Origin: an uncultured Hyphomicrobiales bacterium
GTDB taxonomy: Bacteria; Pseudomonadota; Alphaproteobacteria; Rhizobiales; Beijerinckiaceae
DNA length: 12,601 nt
Direction: 5' to 3'
Assembly (NCBI GenBank): GCA_903932565.1
Contig: CAIZGQ010000595.1
Span: 1 to 12,601 of the forward strand
Shown: positions 1-7,660 of the stretch, piece by piece
Numbering within the stretch: the stretch's first letter is position 1
Layout of the letters: every line of letters begins with the position of its first letter
Notes under the pieces: generated by a model
The model's database searches: none
Told to the model about the DNA's origin: nothing
What the model saw: the letters and a program-made list of their open reading frames with translations, nothing else
Translations under genes and position numbers: made by a program

Positions 1-600
1 AATGGCAAGCGAGCCATCCTGCGCGCCCGAGACGACGATTATCTGGCCACCTACCCCATTCTGGACCTTGCCACCTGCAAGGCGGTACATCTGGACGGCC
101 ATCAACCCGATGCTGCCCTGCATTACGCTCAGGTGTGCCGACGCCATGGGATTCTGACCTCGCTGGATGGTGGCGGATTGCGCGCCAACACGCACGAGCT
201 CCTGGGCTTTATCGATGTTGCAATCGTCGCCGAGCGCCTGTGCGAGCAAATGGGTTTGAGCGATGTCGGGATGCTGGATTATCTGAAATCGCGCGGCGTG
301 CGCATCGGCGGCGTCACACAGGGCGAGCGCGGCATGCTTTGGTATGACGAAACAGGCACCACGCAGCAGCTGTCTGCCCTCAAGGTGCCAGCATCCAGGG
401 TGGTGGATACATCCGGTGCCGGCGACGTGTTCCACGGTGCCTATATGGCTGCCTATCTGGCAAACCCGAACGGCCTCTGGATCGAGCATTTCAGGCAGGC
501 CCGAGCCGCCTCGGCCTTCAAGGTGCAGCACCTTGGCAACGAGGCCGGCCTGCCGACGCAAGCCGACATTGCTCTGATGAACCAGCTTTACAGCACATGA
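1..600 (+). CDS. PfkB-family sugar kinase, 5'-truncated by the window edge
   Basis: The reading frame is open from the first base, so the 199 residues seen are the C-terminal part of a protein that is usually about 300 residues long; the start lies outside the window. The PfkB (ribokinase) fold is shown by the second family signature, DTSGAGDVFHGAY, at visible residues 136-148. In this family the GAGD segment forms the anion hole and its Asp (visible residue 142) is the catalytic base that activates the sugar hydroxyl for ATP-dependent phosphorylation. The segment GVTQGERGMLWY before it is the usual strand and turn leading to the nucleotide site. The internal GTG at 133 is not a start, because the homologous-looking sequence (LDGHQPDAALHYA) continues upstream of it. 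The substrate cannot be told from this part. It ends three bases before the convergent DUF1192 gene, with no terminator hairpin between them. The family is sure; the specificity is unknown. Confidence 0.9.
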   Translation, partial: NGKRAILRARDDDYLATYPILDLATCKAVHLDGHQPDAALHYAQVCRRHGILTSLDGGGLRANTHELLGFIDVAIVAERLCEQMGLSDVGMLDYLKSRGVRIGGVTQGERGMLWYDETGTTQQLSALKVPASRVVDTSGAGDVFHGAYMAAYLANPNGLWIEHFRQARAASAFKVQHLGNEAGLPTQADIALMNQLYST

Positions 601-603
601 CAA

Positions 604-813
604 TCACAGCTTGAAGACCTGATCCGCTGCAGCTTTGGAGGCCTCTTTTGCAGCGCGTGTCGCCTCGAGGCGTTTCACTTCCTCCCGCAACATGGCGATG
701 CGCTCGTCGAGCTCTGCAACCGACAGCACATCCAGCGGCTGACCGATATCGTGACGCGTGGGTGCGGCGCGCGGTCGTGCGCCAAATGGATCATCATCGC
801 TCAGCGCAGCCAT
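604..813 (-). CDS. DUF1192 family small protein
   Basis: A 69-residue protein with the pattern I know from alphaproteobacterial DUF1192 proteins: an acidic start (MAALSDDDPFG), a basic linker, then HDIGQPLDVLSVAELDERIAMLREEV followed by an Ala/Lys/Glu-rich amphipathic helix ending in DQVFKL. The SVxELDERI segment near residues 31-39 is the most typical part. The C-terminal half should be one long helix, possibly dimerising. No enzyme function is known for the family. The frame is open further upstream (to about 903), but I place the start at 813 because AGAGGG lies four bases before this ATG, whereas the ATG at 837 has no good ribosome binding site and would add only MAQTKEGD. It is divergent from the PIG3-type oxidoreductase, a neighbourhood I recall from other Rhizobiales, and convergent with the sugar kinase. 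Confidence 0.85.
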   Translation of the reverse strand: MAALSDDDPFGARPRAAPTRHDIGQPLDVLSVAELDERIAMLREEVKRLEATRAAKEASKAAADQVFKL

Positions 814-849
814 GTCGCCCTCTTTGGTTTGAGCCATCCACTTGCTGCA

Positions 850-879
850 ATCATAAGGCGCAGACGCGGGGCCATCCAA
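850..879 (-). promoter_or_regulatory. candidate sigma-70 promoter for the DUF1192 gene
   Basis: On the minus strand TTGGAT (positions 879-874) and TATGAT (855-850) are separated by 18 bases. The -10 box matches the consensus at five of six positions; the -35 box only at its first three. Transcription would start near 843, giving a leader of about 30 bases that keeps the AGAGGG ribosome binding site of the gene starting at 813. The box spacing and leader length fit, but the weak -35 makes this tentative. No equally good promoter was found for the divergent oxidoreductase. Confidence 0.35.
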
Positions 880-969
880 GTGGCGTGAGACCGCCTCGCG
901 CATACGCCCCTTGCCACAGACCGCGCGAGAGAGCTACCACCGAGTGACCCGACGCACCGGAGCCATCGC

Positions 970-1971
970 ATGTCTCTTCCCGCGACCATGACCGCCATCG
1001 CCATCCGCAGCCCCGGTGGCCCAGAGGTTCTGCAGCCGGAGTCGCGACCGCTGCCGCACCCGGCATCTGGCGAAATTCTGATTGAGGTGCACGCAGCGGG
1101 CGTCAATCGTCCCGATGTATCGCAGCGTCTGGGCCATTATCCGCCGCCACCGGGGGCGTCCGACCTGCCGGGTCTCGAAGTCGCCGGGCGGGTTGCTGCG
1201 CTGGGTGAAGGCGCGTCCAGATACAAGGTTGGTGACCCCGTCTGCGCACTCGTGCATGGGGGCGGTTACGCCGAATATGTCACTGTGCACGAAAGTATTG
1301 CCTTGCCCATTCCAGCGGGCTTTTCCGACATTGAAGCCGCAGCCGTCCCTGAAACGTTTTTTACTGTCTGGACCAATGTGTTCGAGCGCGGCGGCCTGCA
1401 GCCTGGTGAAACGCTGCTGGTGCATGGCGGCTCGTCCGGCATTGGCACGACGGCGATCATGCTCGGCAAGGCATTTGGCGCGAAGGTGATCGTGACCGCT
1501 GGGTCCGCCGACAAATGCGCGGCGTGTGTGAGGCTTGGAGCCGACGTCGCGATTGACTACAGCACCGAGGATTTTGTGGCGCGCACCAAGGCGGAGACCG
1601 GTGGCCGTGGCGCCAACGTCATTCTCGATATGGTGGCTGGCTCTTATGTGCAGCGGAACTACGATGCTGCAGCGGTGGATGGACGCATCGTGCAGATCGC
1701 GACTTTGCAGGGCTACCGCATCAAGGAGCTTGATATTCGCCCGATCTTTGCCAAGCGCCTGACACACACCGGGTCCACCTTGCGGCCCCGAACAGTCGAG
1801 CAGAAAGCATCCATTGCAGCCGCTTTGCAGGAAAAAGTCTGGCCGCTCTTGGCAAAAGGTCAGATGAAGCCGCTGATTGATTCCACCTTTCCGCTGGCCG
1901 ATGCCGCCAAGGCGCACGTCCGCATGGAATCGAGCGCGCACATCGGCAAAATCGTGCTGATCGTAAAGTGA
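970..1971 (+). CDS. NAD(P)H quinone oxidoreductase, PIG3 family (zinc-free MDR)
   Basis: A 333-residue medium-chain dehydrogenase/reductase. The N-terminal GroES-like domain carries HAAGVNRPDVSQR followed by YPPPPGASDLPGLEVAG (residues 41-73), typical of the PIG3 (TP53I3) quinone oxidoreductase group. The Rossmann domain has the glycine-rich nucleotide loop HGGSSGIGTTA at residues 152-162, which suits NADPH. The zinc-binding cysteine cluster of alcohol dehydrogenases is absent, as expected for this branch. Members reduce quinones with NAD(P)H in the cytosol; the natural substrate in bacteria is generally unknown. The ATG at 970 is chosen because GGAG sits seven bases upstream and family members usually have a short LPxxMTAI leader; the ATG at 988 is the alternative. 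The gene is divergent from DUF1192, and only 12 bases separate it from the metallophosphoesterase gene, so the three rightward genes may share a transcript although their functions do not obviously connect. Confidence 0.93.
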   Translation: MSLPATMTAIAIRSPGGPEVLQPESRPLPHPASGEILIEVHAAGVNRPDVSQRLGHYPPPPGASDLPGLEVAGRVAALGEGASRYKVGDPVCALVHGGGYAEYVTVHESIALPIPAGFSDIEAAAVPETFFTVWTNVFERGGLQPGETLLVHGGSSGIGTTAIMLGKAFGAKVIVTAGSADKCAACVRLGADVAIDYSTEDFVARTKAETGGRGANVILDMVAGSYVQRNYDAAAVDGRIVQIATLQGYRIKELDIRPIFAKRLTHTGSTLRPRTVEQKASIAAALQEKVWPLLAKGQMKPLIDSTFPLADAAKAHVRMESSAHIGKIVLIVK

Positions 1972-1983
1972 TCGCGACAGACG

Positions 1984-3234
1984 ATGACCTTCACGTTCCT
2001 GCATGCCGCTGACTTGCACCTTGGCAGTCCGCTGCTTGGACTTTCACAAAAAGATGCTGATATGGCAAAGCGTTTTGCAAGCGCCAGCCGCGACGCATTC
2101 TCGGATCTTGTGACCCTGGCGATTGATCGCGGCGTCGCCTTTGTTATCATCGCTGGCGATATTTACGACGGCGAATGGAAGGACACCTCCATTGGCCTGT
2201 TCTTCAACCGCGAGGTCTCGCGTCTCGCGCGGCATAATATTGCTGTCTACACCATTCGCGGCAATCATGATGCCGACAGTGTGGTGACAAAATCGCTGAC
2301 GCTGCCGGACAATGTGAACGAGTTTTCCAGCCGCAAGGTGGAGACAAAAACCATCGAGCATCTGAAAGTTGCCCTTCACGGCCGCAGCTTTCCCCATCGC
2401 AGCGTCGATGAAAATTGGGCCCGGACCTATCCGGCCCCTGTGCCGGGTTACGTCAACATCGGCGTTCTGCACACCTCCTGCGACGGGCGTCCGGGCCACG
2501 ACAATTATGCGCCCTGCACGATCGGCGATCTCACTGCGCGCGGCTATGATTATTTCGCGCTCGGCCATGTGCATGAATTTGAAATCCTGTCCCGCGATCC
2601 GTGGGTGGTGTTTCCCGGCAATCTGCAGGGTCGCTCGATACGCGAATGCGGGGCCAAGGGCGCAGTGCTCGTGCATGTGGACGACAGCCACATCACGCAG
2701 GTCGAACGGGTCTACCTTGATCGTGCCCGCTTTGCCGATTGCAGCCTTGACCTCACTGGCATCAGCGATGATGCAGCCGCACTGGCAGAATTTGAAAAAG
2801 CACTGTCACCCGTTGCGGACTCGGCAGAAGGACGTCTCCTTGCGGTTCGCGTTCACATGCGCGGCGAGACGGATCTGCATCGCGCGATCCTGGCCGATCC
2901 TGCGCGCTGGCGCGACGAGGTGCAGGCGGCCGCGCATCGCCTGCATGAGGATATCTGGCTCGAAAAGCTGCATATCGCGACGCGCGATCCCATCACGCCA
3001 AGCCATGATGAGGCAGCCGACTCCATCGATCTGGCGGCCCTTCTCTCCGAGTGCCGCAATGATACCGATTTGCAACGCAAGATCGCCGACGATATGGCGC
3101 TCTTGAAAAGCAAGTTGCCCGGCGGGCTTGGTGCGGAGTTTTCGCAGGATGATCTCCCCGCTCTCCTGGCGGAGGCTGAGGCCCTGATCCTGGGGCGCGC
3201 AACCGGCCTGCAAGCATCTTTGGCGCGCCGCTGA
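1984..3234 (+). CDS. SbcD/YhaO-like DNA repair metallophosphoesterase (Mre11 family)
   Basis: A 416-residue protein whose first 200 residues are a calcineurin-like phosphoesterase domain with all metal motifs in order: DLHLG (Asp10, His12), GDIYDG (Asp59), GNHD (Asn94, His95), VLHTS (His163) and GHVH (His195, His197). This is the two-metal nuclease core of Mre11/SbcD. The overall length and the C-terminal region (about 270-416, helical, little conserved) fit the YhaO subgroup better than classical SbcD. The inferred role is a nuclease acting on DNA ends together with the ATPase encoded by the next gene. The stop codon overlaps the start of that gene by one base (TGATG), which points to translational coupling and a stoichiometric complex. 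The start at 1984 has no clear Shine-Dalgarno and may depend on readthrough from the oxidoreductase 12 bases upstream. All catalytic residues are present, so it should be active. The exact cellular substrate is not known to me. Confidence 0.92.
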   Translation: MTFTFLHAADLHLGSPLLGLSQKDADMAKRFASASRDAFSDLVTLAIDRGVAFVIIAGDIYDGEWKDTSIGLFFNREVSRLARHNIAVYTIRGNHDADSVVTKSLTLPDNVNEFSSRKVETKTIEHLKVALHGRSFPHRSVDENWARTYPAPVPGYVNIGVLHTSCDGRPGHDNYAPCTIGDLTARGYDYFALGHVHEFEILSRDPWVVFPGNLQGRSIRECGAKGAVLVHVDDSHITQVERVYLDRARFADCSLDLTGISDDAAALAEFEKALSPVADSAEGRLLAVRVHMRGETDLHRAILADPARWRDEVQAAAHRLHEDIWLEKLHIATRDPITPSHDEAADSIDLAALLSECRNDTDLQRKIADDMALLKSKLPGGLGAEFSQDDLPALLAEAEALILGRATGLQASLARR

Positions 3235-6200
3235 TGCGATTTCTCAAAATCGACCTTGAGCGATATGGCCCGTTCACAGACACCAAACTATCGTTCCGGC
3301 CGGATGCGGCCCTGCACATCGTCTATGGGCCCAACGAGGCTGGAAAGTCATCGGCGCTTGCTGCGATCACCGACCTGCTGTTTGGCTTTGGTGCGCGCAC
3401 GGACGCCGATTTTTTGCACAAGTCGTCTGACTTGCGGATTGCGGCAGAGATCGTCGACGGCAATGCCACGCCGCAGTTCATTCGCCGCCGCAAGGGCCTC
3501 AAGAATACGCTGCTGGATCGGGATGGAAATCCGTTTCAAACCGATGCGCTTCTGCCCTATCTCGGCAGTCTGACGCGCGATGTCTTCACCCACGCCTTTG
3601 GCCTTGATGCCGATGCGCTGCGCAAAGGTGCGGAGGCCATCGTCAGTTCGGACGGGGAGGCGGGCGCGACCCTGCTTGCTGCCGCGTCCGGCCTGCGGGA
3701 TCTGAGCGATCTGCGGTCACAACTTGACAAGGACGCCGCGCAAATCTTTGCCCCGAGCCGGGCCAAGGATCGGCTTTTTTACCAGGCGCTCGACCGGATG
3801 GAGACTGCCCGCAAAGCCATTCAGACAAGCGAATTGCGCGCGCCGGATTGGCTGAAACTTCGCGAAGCCATTGAGGCAGCCGAGGTGCGGCTCGGCGAAG
3901 TCACACAGGCGCGGCGTGAGCTTGCCATGCGCAAACGCCGTCTGGAGCGATTGCGGCGCGTCAAGCCCGTGTTGCATGATCTGGATGCGCTCGAAAGGGC
4001 ACTGTCTGACTTCGCGCATCTGCCGCCGCTGAGCGTTGACAGCCTGGCGCAGATCGAAAAAACCTACGCGGACCATGGCCGACATGCGGCTGATCTTGAA
4101 CGCGCGCGCCGAGATCTGGAGGCCGCCCAGAAGCGCCTCGCCGCCATCCAGTTTGATGAAAAACTGCTGCAGCAGGCGGCGGAAATCGAACGTCTTGTGC
4201 AGCTTGTCGGCAGCTTTCAGGCAGCACAGCGCGATCTGCCGCGTGTGCAGGCCGACATGGACACTTACAACGGCGATCTCGCGCGCAAAGCCAAAGACCT
4301 CGGCCTGCCGGACGCGCAGACCCTTGAAGCACGCCAGCCACCTGTCGCAGCGCTCAAACTCGTGGAACTGCAGATCGAAGAAGGCCTCGACCTGCGGCGC
4401 GAACTTGCCCAAGCACAGAAAGATGATGCCGAACTGACCCGCGATCTTGAAGCGCTGCAGGCAGACCGTGCACAGGGCGCGGCCTTGATCGATCCAGCGC
4501 CGTTACGCGAGCCGTTTCAGGCCTTGGGCTCGCTCGCCCTGACGATTGAAAAATACGAAACACTTGCGCATGAGACCGAGCTTGAAGCGGCATCTCTCAT
4601 GGAGGCCGCGGCAAGGCTCGACCCAAGTGTTGGTGATCTTGATGCCATGGCCCGCACAGCCCTGCCAGGCACGGAGGCGCAATCGCGGATTCGCAAGGGG
4701 TGGGACGAAGCCGAAAAGACCCTTCTGCGGCTGGAGGATCGCCTGAATACGGCGATGGAAGCGGAAGATCAGGCGCGCATCCGCATGACGTCGCTGGCTG
4801 CCGGTCGGCCGGTGCCAAGTCCCGAACGCATTGCTGCGGCGCGGACCGAGCGCGATGCGCTTTGGCGCAAGATCAGCGCGCATCTGACGGGCGCAAACGT
4901 CATCATGCCCGCAGATCTGTCGGCGCTGCTTGTCGCATTTGAGCGCCAGATTGCGCTCGCTGATCAACTGGCCGACGAGGCGGCGCGTGATGCCGAGCGC
5001 GTTGCGGCCCACGCGGTGGCGCAGGCTGATCTCACGGAGCGCCGGCGCCAGCGCGAGGCAGCAGATTCTGCTTGCGACGCTGCGGCGCAAACGCGTGATC
5101 GCGTGCTCACCGAGTGGCAAGCACTGTGGTCCGTCGCTGGCGTCAAGGCGCGGCGGCCGGACGAAATGGCAACCTGGCTCAATCAGCTTTTGAGCCTGCT
5201 CGCGCGTCGGGACAAACTGAAGGAAAGCTTGAAAACGCAGGCTCAATTGAGCGCCAAGCTTGCGGCCGCCACGCCAACCCTGCAAGCGCTGACGCAAGCG
5301 GCCGGACTGCCGGACCTCGCGGGTCTTGGCTTGCGCGAGGCTCATGCAAGGCTCGAAAAACGCATCACGTCGATTGAAGAGACGTGGAACGGTGCGCGCA
5401 GTCGCGAGGCGCAGATCAAAAGCCTTGAGACGCGGCTCAACAAATCCAGGGTTGCGCTGAAACAAGCGACGGCCCAGCGCACGGATTGGCAGAAACGCTT
5501 TGCAAAAGCGCTGGGTGACATTGGGCTATCTGGCATCGAGACCTTGGAGCAGGCTGAAGCGGCCCTTGAGATTTGGAAATCCGTTCCAGACATCATCCTG
5601 CAGCGCAAGGATCGCGAGCGGCGCGTGAAAGGCATGCGCCGCGACAGCGACCATTTCAGCGAGACGGCGCAGGAGCTGATTGCAAGTGTCGCGCCTGACC
5701 TTGTCCCGCTGCCGCCGGACGCGGCCATCCGCAGCCTGCCAGAGCGCCTCGCCGCCGCGCGGGACGGACGCACGCGCGTCACGGAGTTGCAAACCCAGAT
5801 CGCGGTGCTGGCGGATGCCTCCACACATGCCGAGCGGGCGCTTGACGCCTCCCAGACCCATCTAACGTCTTTGCTCACCGCCCTGCCTGGCGCGGACCTC
5901 GCGAGCATCGCCATGGGTTCGATGCCATCGCTGTTGGACAAGCTGCGCCAAAGGGGCGCGCTGGTCGGACGCCTTGCGGCGAGCCGAGAGCGGCTGACCG
6001 ATATTTCGGACGGACTGGCAGAAGCCGACCTGCGCGCCGACGTCGAGGGCTTTGACCCGGACGCTGCGGCAGCCGAGCTTGCCGAAATTGACGCGCGCGA
6101 CGAGAAACTCGATCTCGATGGCAAGACGACCTTTGCCCAGCGCAACGCGGACCTGACCCGAAAAGCAGAATTGGAGCTTGGACTTGGCGCTGAAGTCGCC

Positions 6201-6737
6201 CTGCAGGAACGCCGCAACGCGGAGGCCGAGCTTCTGGCAGCGGCCCGCGATTACAGCGTTCTGCGCATCGCAAGCCTCATGCTCGGCACGGCACTGGAGC
6301 GCCACCGCGCGGGACGACAGGACCCGTTGATGCAGCGGGCCTCGATCCTGTTTCGCACCCTGACCGGTGGCGGGTGGGAGTGCCTCGACCCAACCTATGG
6401 CGAGAATGACCGGATGGAGCTCGTGGCCCGGCGCGCGGGAGGAGATGCGCAGCCGATCCGCATTGCCGGCCCCGGACTGTCCGAGGGAACCCGCGACCAG
6501 CTCTATCTTGCGCTGCGGCTGGCATATCTCGAAAGCTACGCGGAGCGCTCACCGGCCCCGCCGTTCATTGGCGATGACTTGTTTGCCAGCTTTGACGAGG
6601 CCCGCACGATGCAGGGTCTGCGAACCCTCGCGGCCCTGAGCCCGAAGGTCCAGCCGATCATCTTCACGCACCATCGGCATGTGGCCGACCTTGCCCTGGC
6701 TGAGCTTGGGGACGCGGCGGACATCCTCCTGCTTTAG
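3234..6737 (+). CDS. YhaN/SbcC-like SMC-type ATPase (Rad50 partner of the nuclease)
   Basis: A 1167-residue ATPase split by a very long coiled coil. The N-terminal half-site has MRFLKIDLERYGPF and Walker A GPNEAGKSS (residues 32-40). The C-terminal half-site has the ABC signature GLSEGTRDQ (from 1081), the Walker B and D-loop stretch PFIGDDLFASFDE (1110-1122) and a switch histidine in FTHHRH (1144-1149). Residues of roughly 200-1030 are rich in Ala, Leu, Glu, Arg and Gln with heptad-like spacing and several breaks. Only two cysteines exist (614 and 1050), so there is no CxxC zinc hook as in Rad50 and SbcC. Walker B carries Asp-Asp where classical ABC ATPases have Asp-Glu, which I recall as usual in YhaN proteins. 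The gene starts on the stop codon of the nuclease gene. The inferred job is ATP-gated DNA binding and control of that nuclease. No promoter of its own and no convincing terminator were found. Confidence 0.9.
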   Translation: MRFLKIDLERYGPFTDTKLSFRPDAALHIVYGPNEAGKSSALAAITDLLFGFGARTDADFLHKSSDLRIAAEIVDGNATPQFIRRRKGLKNTLLDRDGNPFQTDALLPYLGSLTRDVFTHAFGLDADALRKGAEAIVSSDGEAGATLLAAASGLRDLSDLRSQLDKDAAQIFAPSRAKDRLFYQALDRMETARKAIQTSELRAPDWLKLREAIEAAEVRLGEVTQARRELAMRKRRLERLRRVKPVLHDLDALERALSDFAHLPPLSVDSLAQIEKTYADHGRHAADLERARRDLEAAQKRLAAIQFDEKLLQQAAEIERLVQLVGSFQAAQRDLPRVQADMDTYNGDLARKAKDLGLPDAQTLEARQPPVAALKLVELQIEEGLDLRRELAQAQKDDAELTRDLEALQADRAQGAALIDPAPLREPFQALGSLALTIEKYETLAHETELEAASLMEAAARLDPSVGDLDAMARTALPGTEAQSRIRKGWDEAEKTLLRLEDRLNTAMEAEDQARIRMTSLAAGRPVPSPERIAAARTERDALWRKISAHLTGANVIMPADLSALLVAFERQIALADQLADEAARDAERVAAHAVAQADLTERRRQREAADSACDAAAQTRDRVLTEWQALWSVAGVKARRPDEMATWLNQLLSLLARRDKLKESLKTQAQLSAKLAAATPTLQALTQAAGLPDLAGLGLREAHARLEKRITSIEETWNGARSREAQIKSLETRLNKSRVALKQATAQRTDWQKRFAKALGDIGLSGIETLEQAEAALEIWKSVPDIILQRKDRERRVKGMRRDSDHFSETAQELIASVAPDLVPLPPDAAIRSLPERLAAARDGRTRVTELQTQIAVLADASTHAERALDASQTHLTSLLTALPGADLASIAMGSMPSLLDKLRQRGALVGRLAASRERLTDISDGLAEADLRADVEGFDPDAAAAELAEIDARDEKLDLDGKTTFAQRNADLTRKAELELGLGAEVALQERRNAEAELLAAARDYSVLRIASLMLGTALERHRAGRQDPLMQRASILFRTLTGGGWECLDPTYGENDRMELVARRAGGDAQPIRIAGPGLSEGTRDQLYLALRLAYLESYAERSPAPPFIGDDLFASFDEARTMQGLRTLAALSPKVQPIIFTHHRHVADLALAELGDAADILLL

Positions 6738-7067
6738 GTTGAGGTCAACGCTGGGGTGCGGGCTGTTCTAAGCGGTCCGGGCTGTCTCGCTGTTTTGGGG
6801 TTTTCCCTTAAGTCTTGCCCGAGGCGTTTCAGGTATGCGCGCTTCTATGGACAAAGCCTTTGAACGGTGCCAAAGAGCCCAAGTTGGTGAACAAGGTTTC
6901 GACACATCTTTGCCGCGCGTAAATTGTCGTGGCGATGGGTCGCATTGCGGGTCGCTGTAGAAGGCGGATACCTGCAACCAACGCGAAGTCGGTGATGTTG
7001 CGCTGATAGGTCATGATTGCATGGGTCATCAGCAAGCCTCAGCTCGAAGAAGGACAAGGGGATTCCT
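6738..7067 (+). other. 330-base intergenic region upstream of petA, no supportable gene
   Basis: This gap should hold the petABC promoter and the end of the preceding transcript, but neither is clear. A 12-base palindrome, GTTGAGGTCAAC, follows the stop codon directly and has too short a loop for a terminator. The octamer CGGGCTGT occurs twice 19 bases apart (6759 and 6778). A plus-strand frame of 41 residues runs from ATG 6835 to a TAG ending at 6960, with no usable ribosome binding site. Minus-strand frames of 68-83 residues lack any family resemblance I recognise. No tRNA fold or pair of -35 and -10 boxes with good spacing was found. Confidence 0.5.
7056..7061 (+). promoter_or_regulatory. 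ribosome binding site that decides the petA start (GTG)
   Basis: AAGGGG lies six bases before a GTG at 7068. The in-frame ATG at 7083 has no Shine-Dalgarno in range, and the ATG at 7017 has none either and would add 17 unconserved residues. The GTG is therefore the likeliest start of the Rieske protein. Confidence 0.6.
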
Positions 7068-7610
7068 GTGACTGACGTGACAATGGCAGAACCCACCCGC
7101 CGTGACTTTCTCTACATTGCAACGGGTGCCGCAGCGGTGGTTGGTGTCGGCTCGGTTGCCTGGCCGCTGGTGTCGCAAATGAACCCGGACGCCTCAACAC
7201 TGGCGCTCGCCTCCACAGAAGTTGACGTGTCCTCGATTGCAGAGGACTCGATCCTCACCGTGAAATGGCGCGGCAAACCAGTGTTTGTGCGTCACCGCAC
7301 CGCTAAGGAAATTCAGGAAGCTCAGAGCGTGGCGACAGCCTCGCTCATCGACCCGCAGTCCGACCAGGACCGTGTCAAGCAGTCGACCCTGGCAGGTAAG
7401 GCGCGTCCGGAATGGCTCGTCGTCATCGGTGTTTGCACCCATCTGGGTTGCGTGCCGCTTGGACACCAGGGCGATTACGACGGCTGGTTCTGCCCGTGCC
7501 ATGGCTCGCAATATGACCCCTCGGGTCGTGTTCGCCGCGGCCCTGCCCCGAAAAATCTGGAAGTCCCGACTTACGCCTTCACGGCGGACACCAAGCTTAC
7601 CATCGGCTGA
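7068..7610 (+). CDS. petA: Rieske iron-sulfur subunit of cytochrome bc1
   Basis: A 180-residue ubiquinol:cytochrome c reductase iron-sulfur protein. It accepts the first electron from ubiquinol at the Qo site and passes it to cytochrome c1. The N-terminus TRRDFLYIATGAAAVVG (from residue 10) has the twin arginines of a Tat signal fused to the single membrane anchor (about 15-37), which remains uncleaved in this family. The hinge stretch MNPDASTLALAS follows. The 2Fe-2S boxes are CTHLGC (123-128) and CPCHGSQYD (142-150). By family precedent Cys123, His125, Cys142 and His145 bind the cluster, and Cys128 and Cys144 form the disulfide. The GTG at 7068 is chosen for its AAGGGG; the ATG at 7083 is the alternative and would shorten the protein by five residues. 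The gene is first of petABC, 50 bases before petB. Length and motifs are normal, so function is certain and only the start is open. Confidence 0.97.
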   Translation: MTDVTMAEPTRRDFLYIATGAAAVVGVGSVAWPLVSQMNPDASTLALASTEVDVSSIAEDSILTVKWRGKPVFVRHRTAKEIQEAQSVATASLIDPQSDQDRVKQSTLAGKARPEWLVVIGVCTHLGCVPLGHQGDYDGWFCPCHGSQYDPSGRVRRGPAPKNLEVPTYAFTADTKLTIG

Positions 7611-7660
7611 GATATCGTTCTCAGTTCCATCTGTTCGTTTGAACTTTGACGAGAGACGAC

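Noticed and set aside
934..2019. A 361-residue open frame on the minus strand opposite the quinone oxidoreductase.
   Set aside because: Shadow of a certain gene; His/Arg/Cys-rich with no motif.
4503..5465. A 320-residue minus-strand frame inside the yhaN-like gene.
   Set aside because: Shadow of the coiled-coil gene, whose GC-rich codons keep the opposite strand open. The same holds for the frame at 5342-6217, a Ser/Arg/Ala-rich stretch.
6738..6749. GTTGAGGTCAAC palindrome after the yhaN stop as a terminator.
   Set aside because: Five-base arms with a two-base loop cannot form a stable hairpin, and no T-run follows.
6835..6960. A 41-residue plus-strand frame (MRASMDKAFERCQRA...) between yhaN and petA.
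   Set aside because: Only AGG one base before the ATG, no recognisable domain, and length expected by chance.
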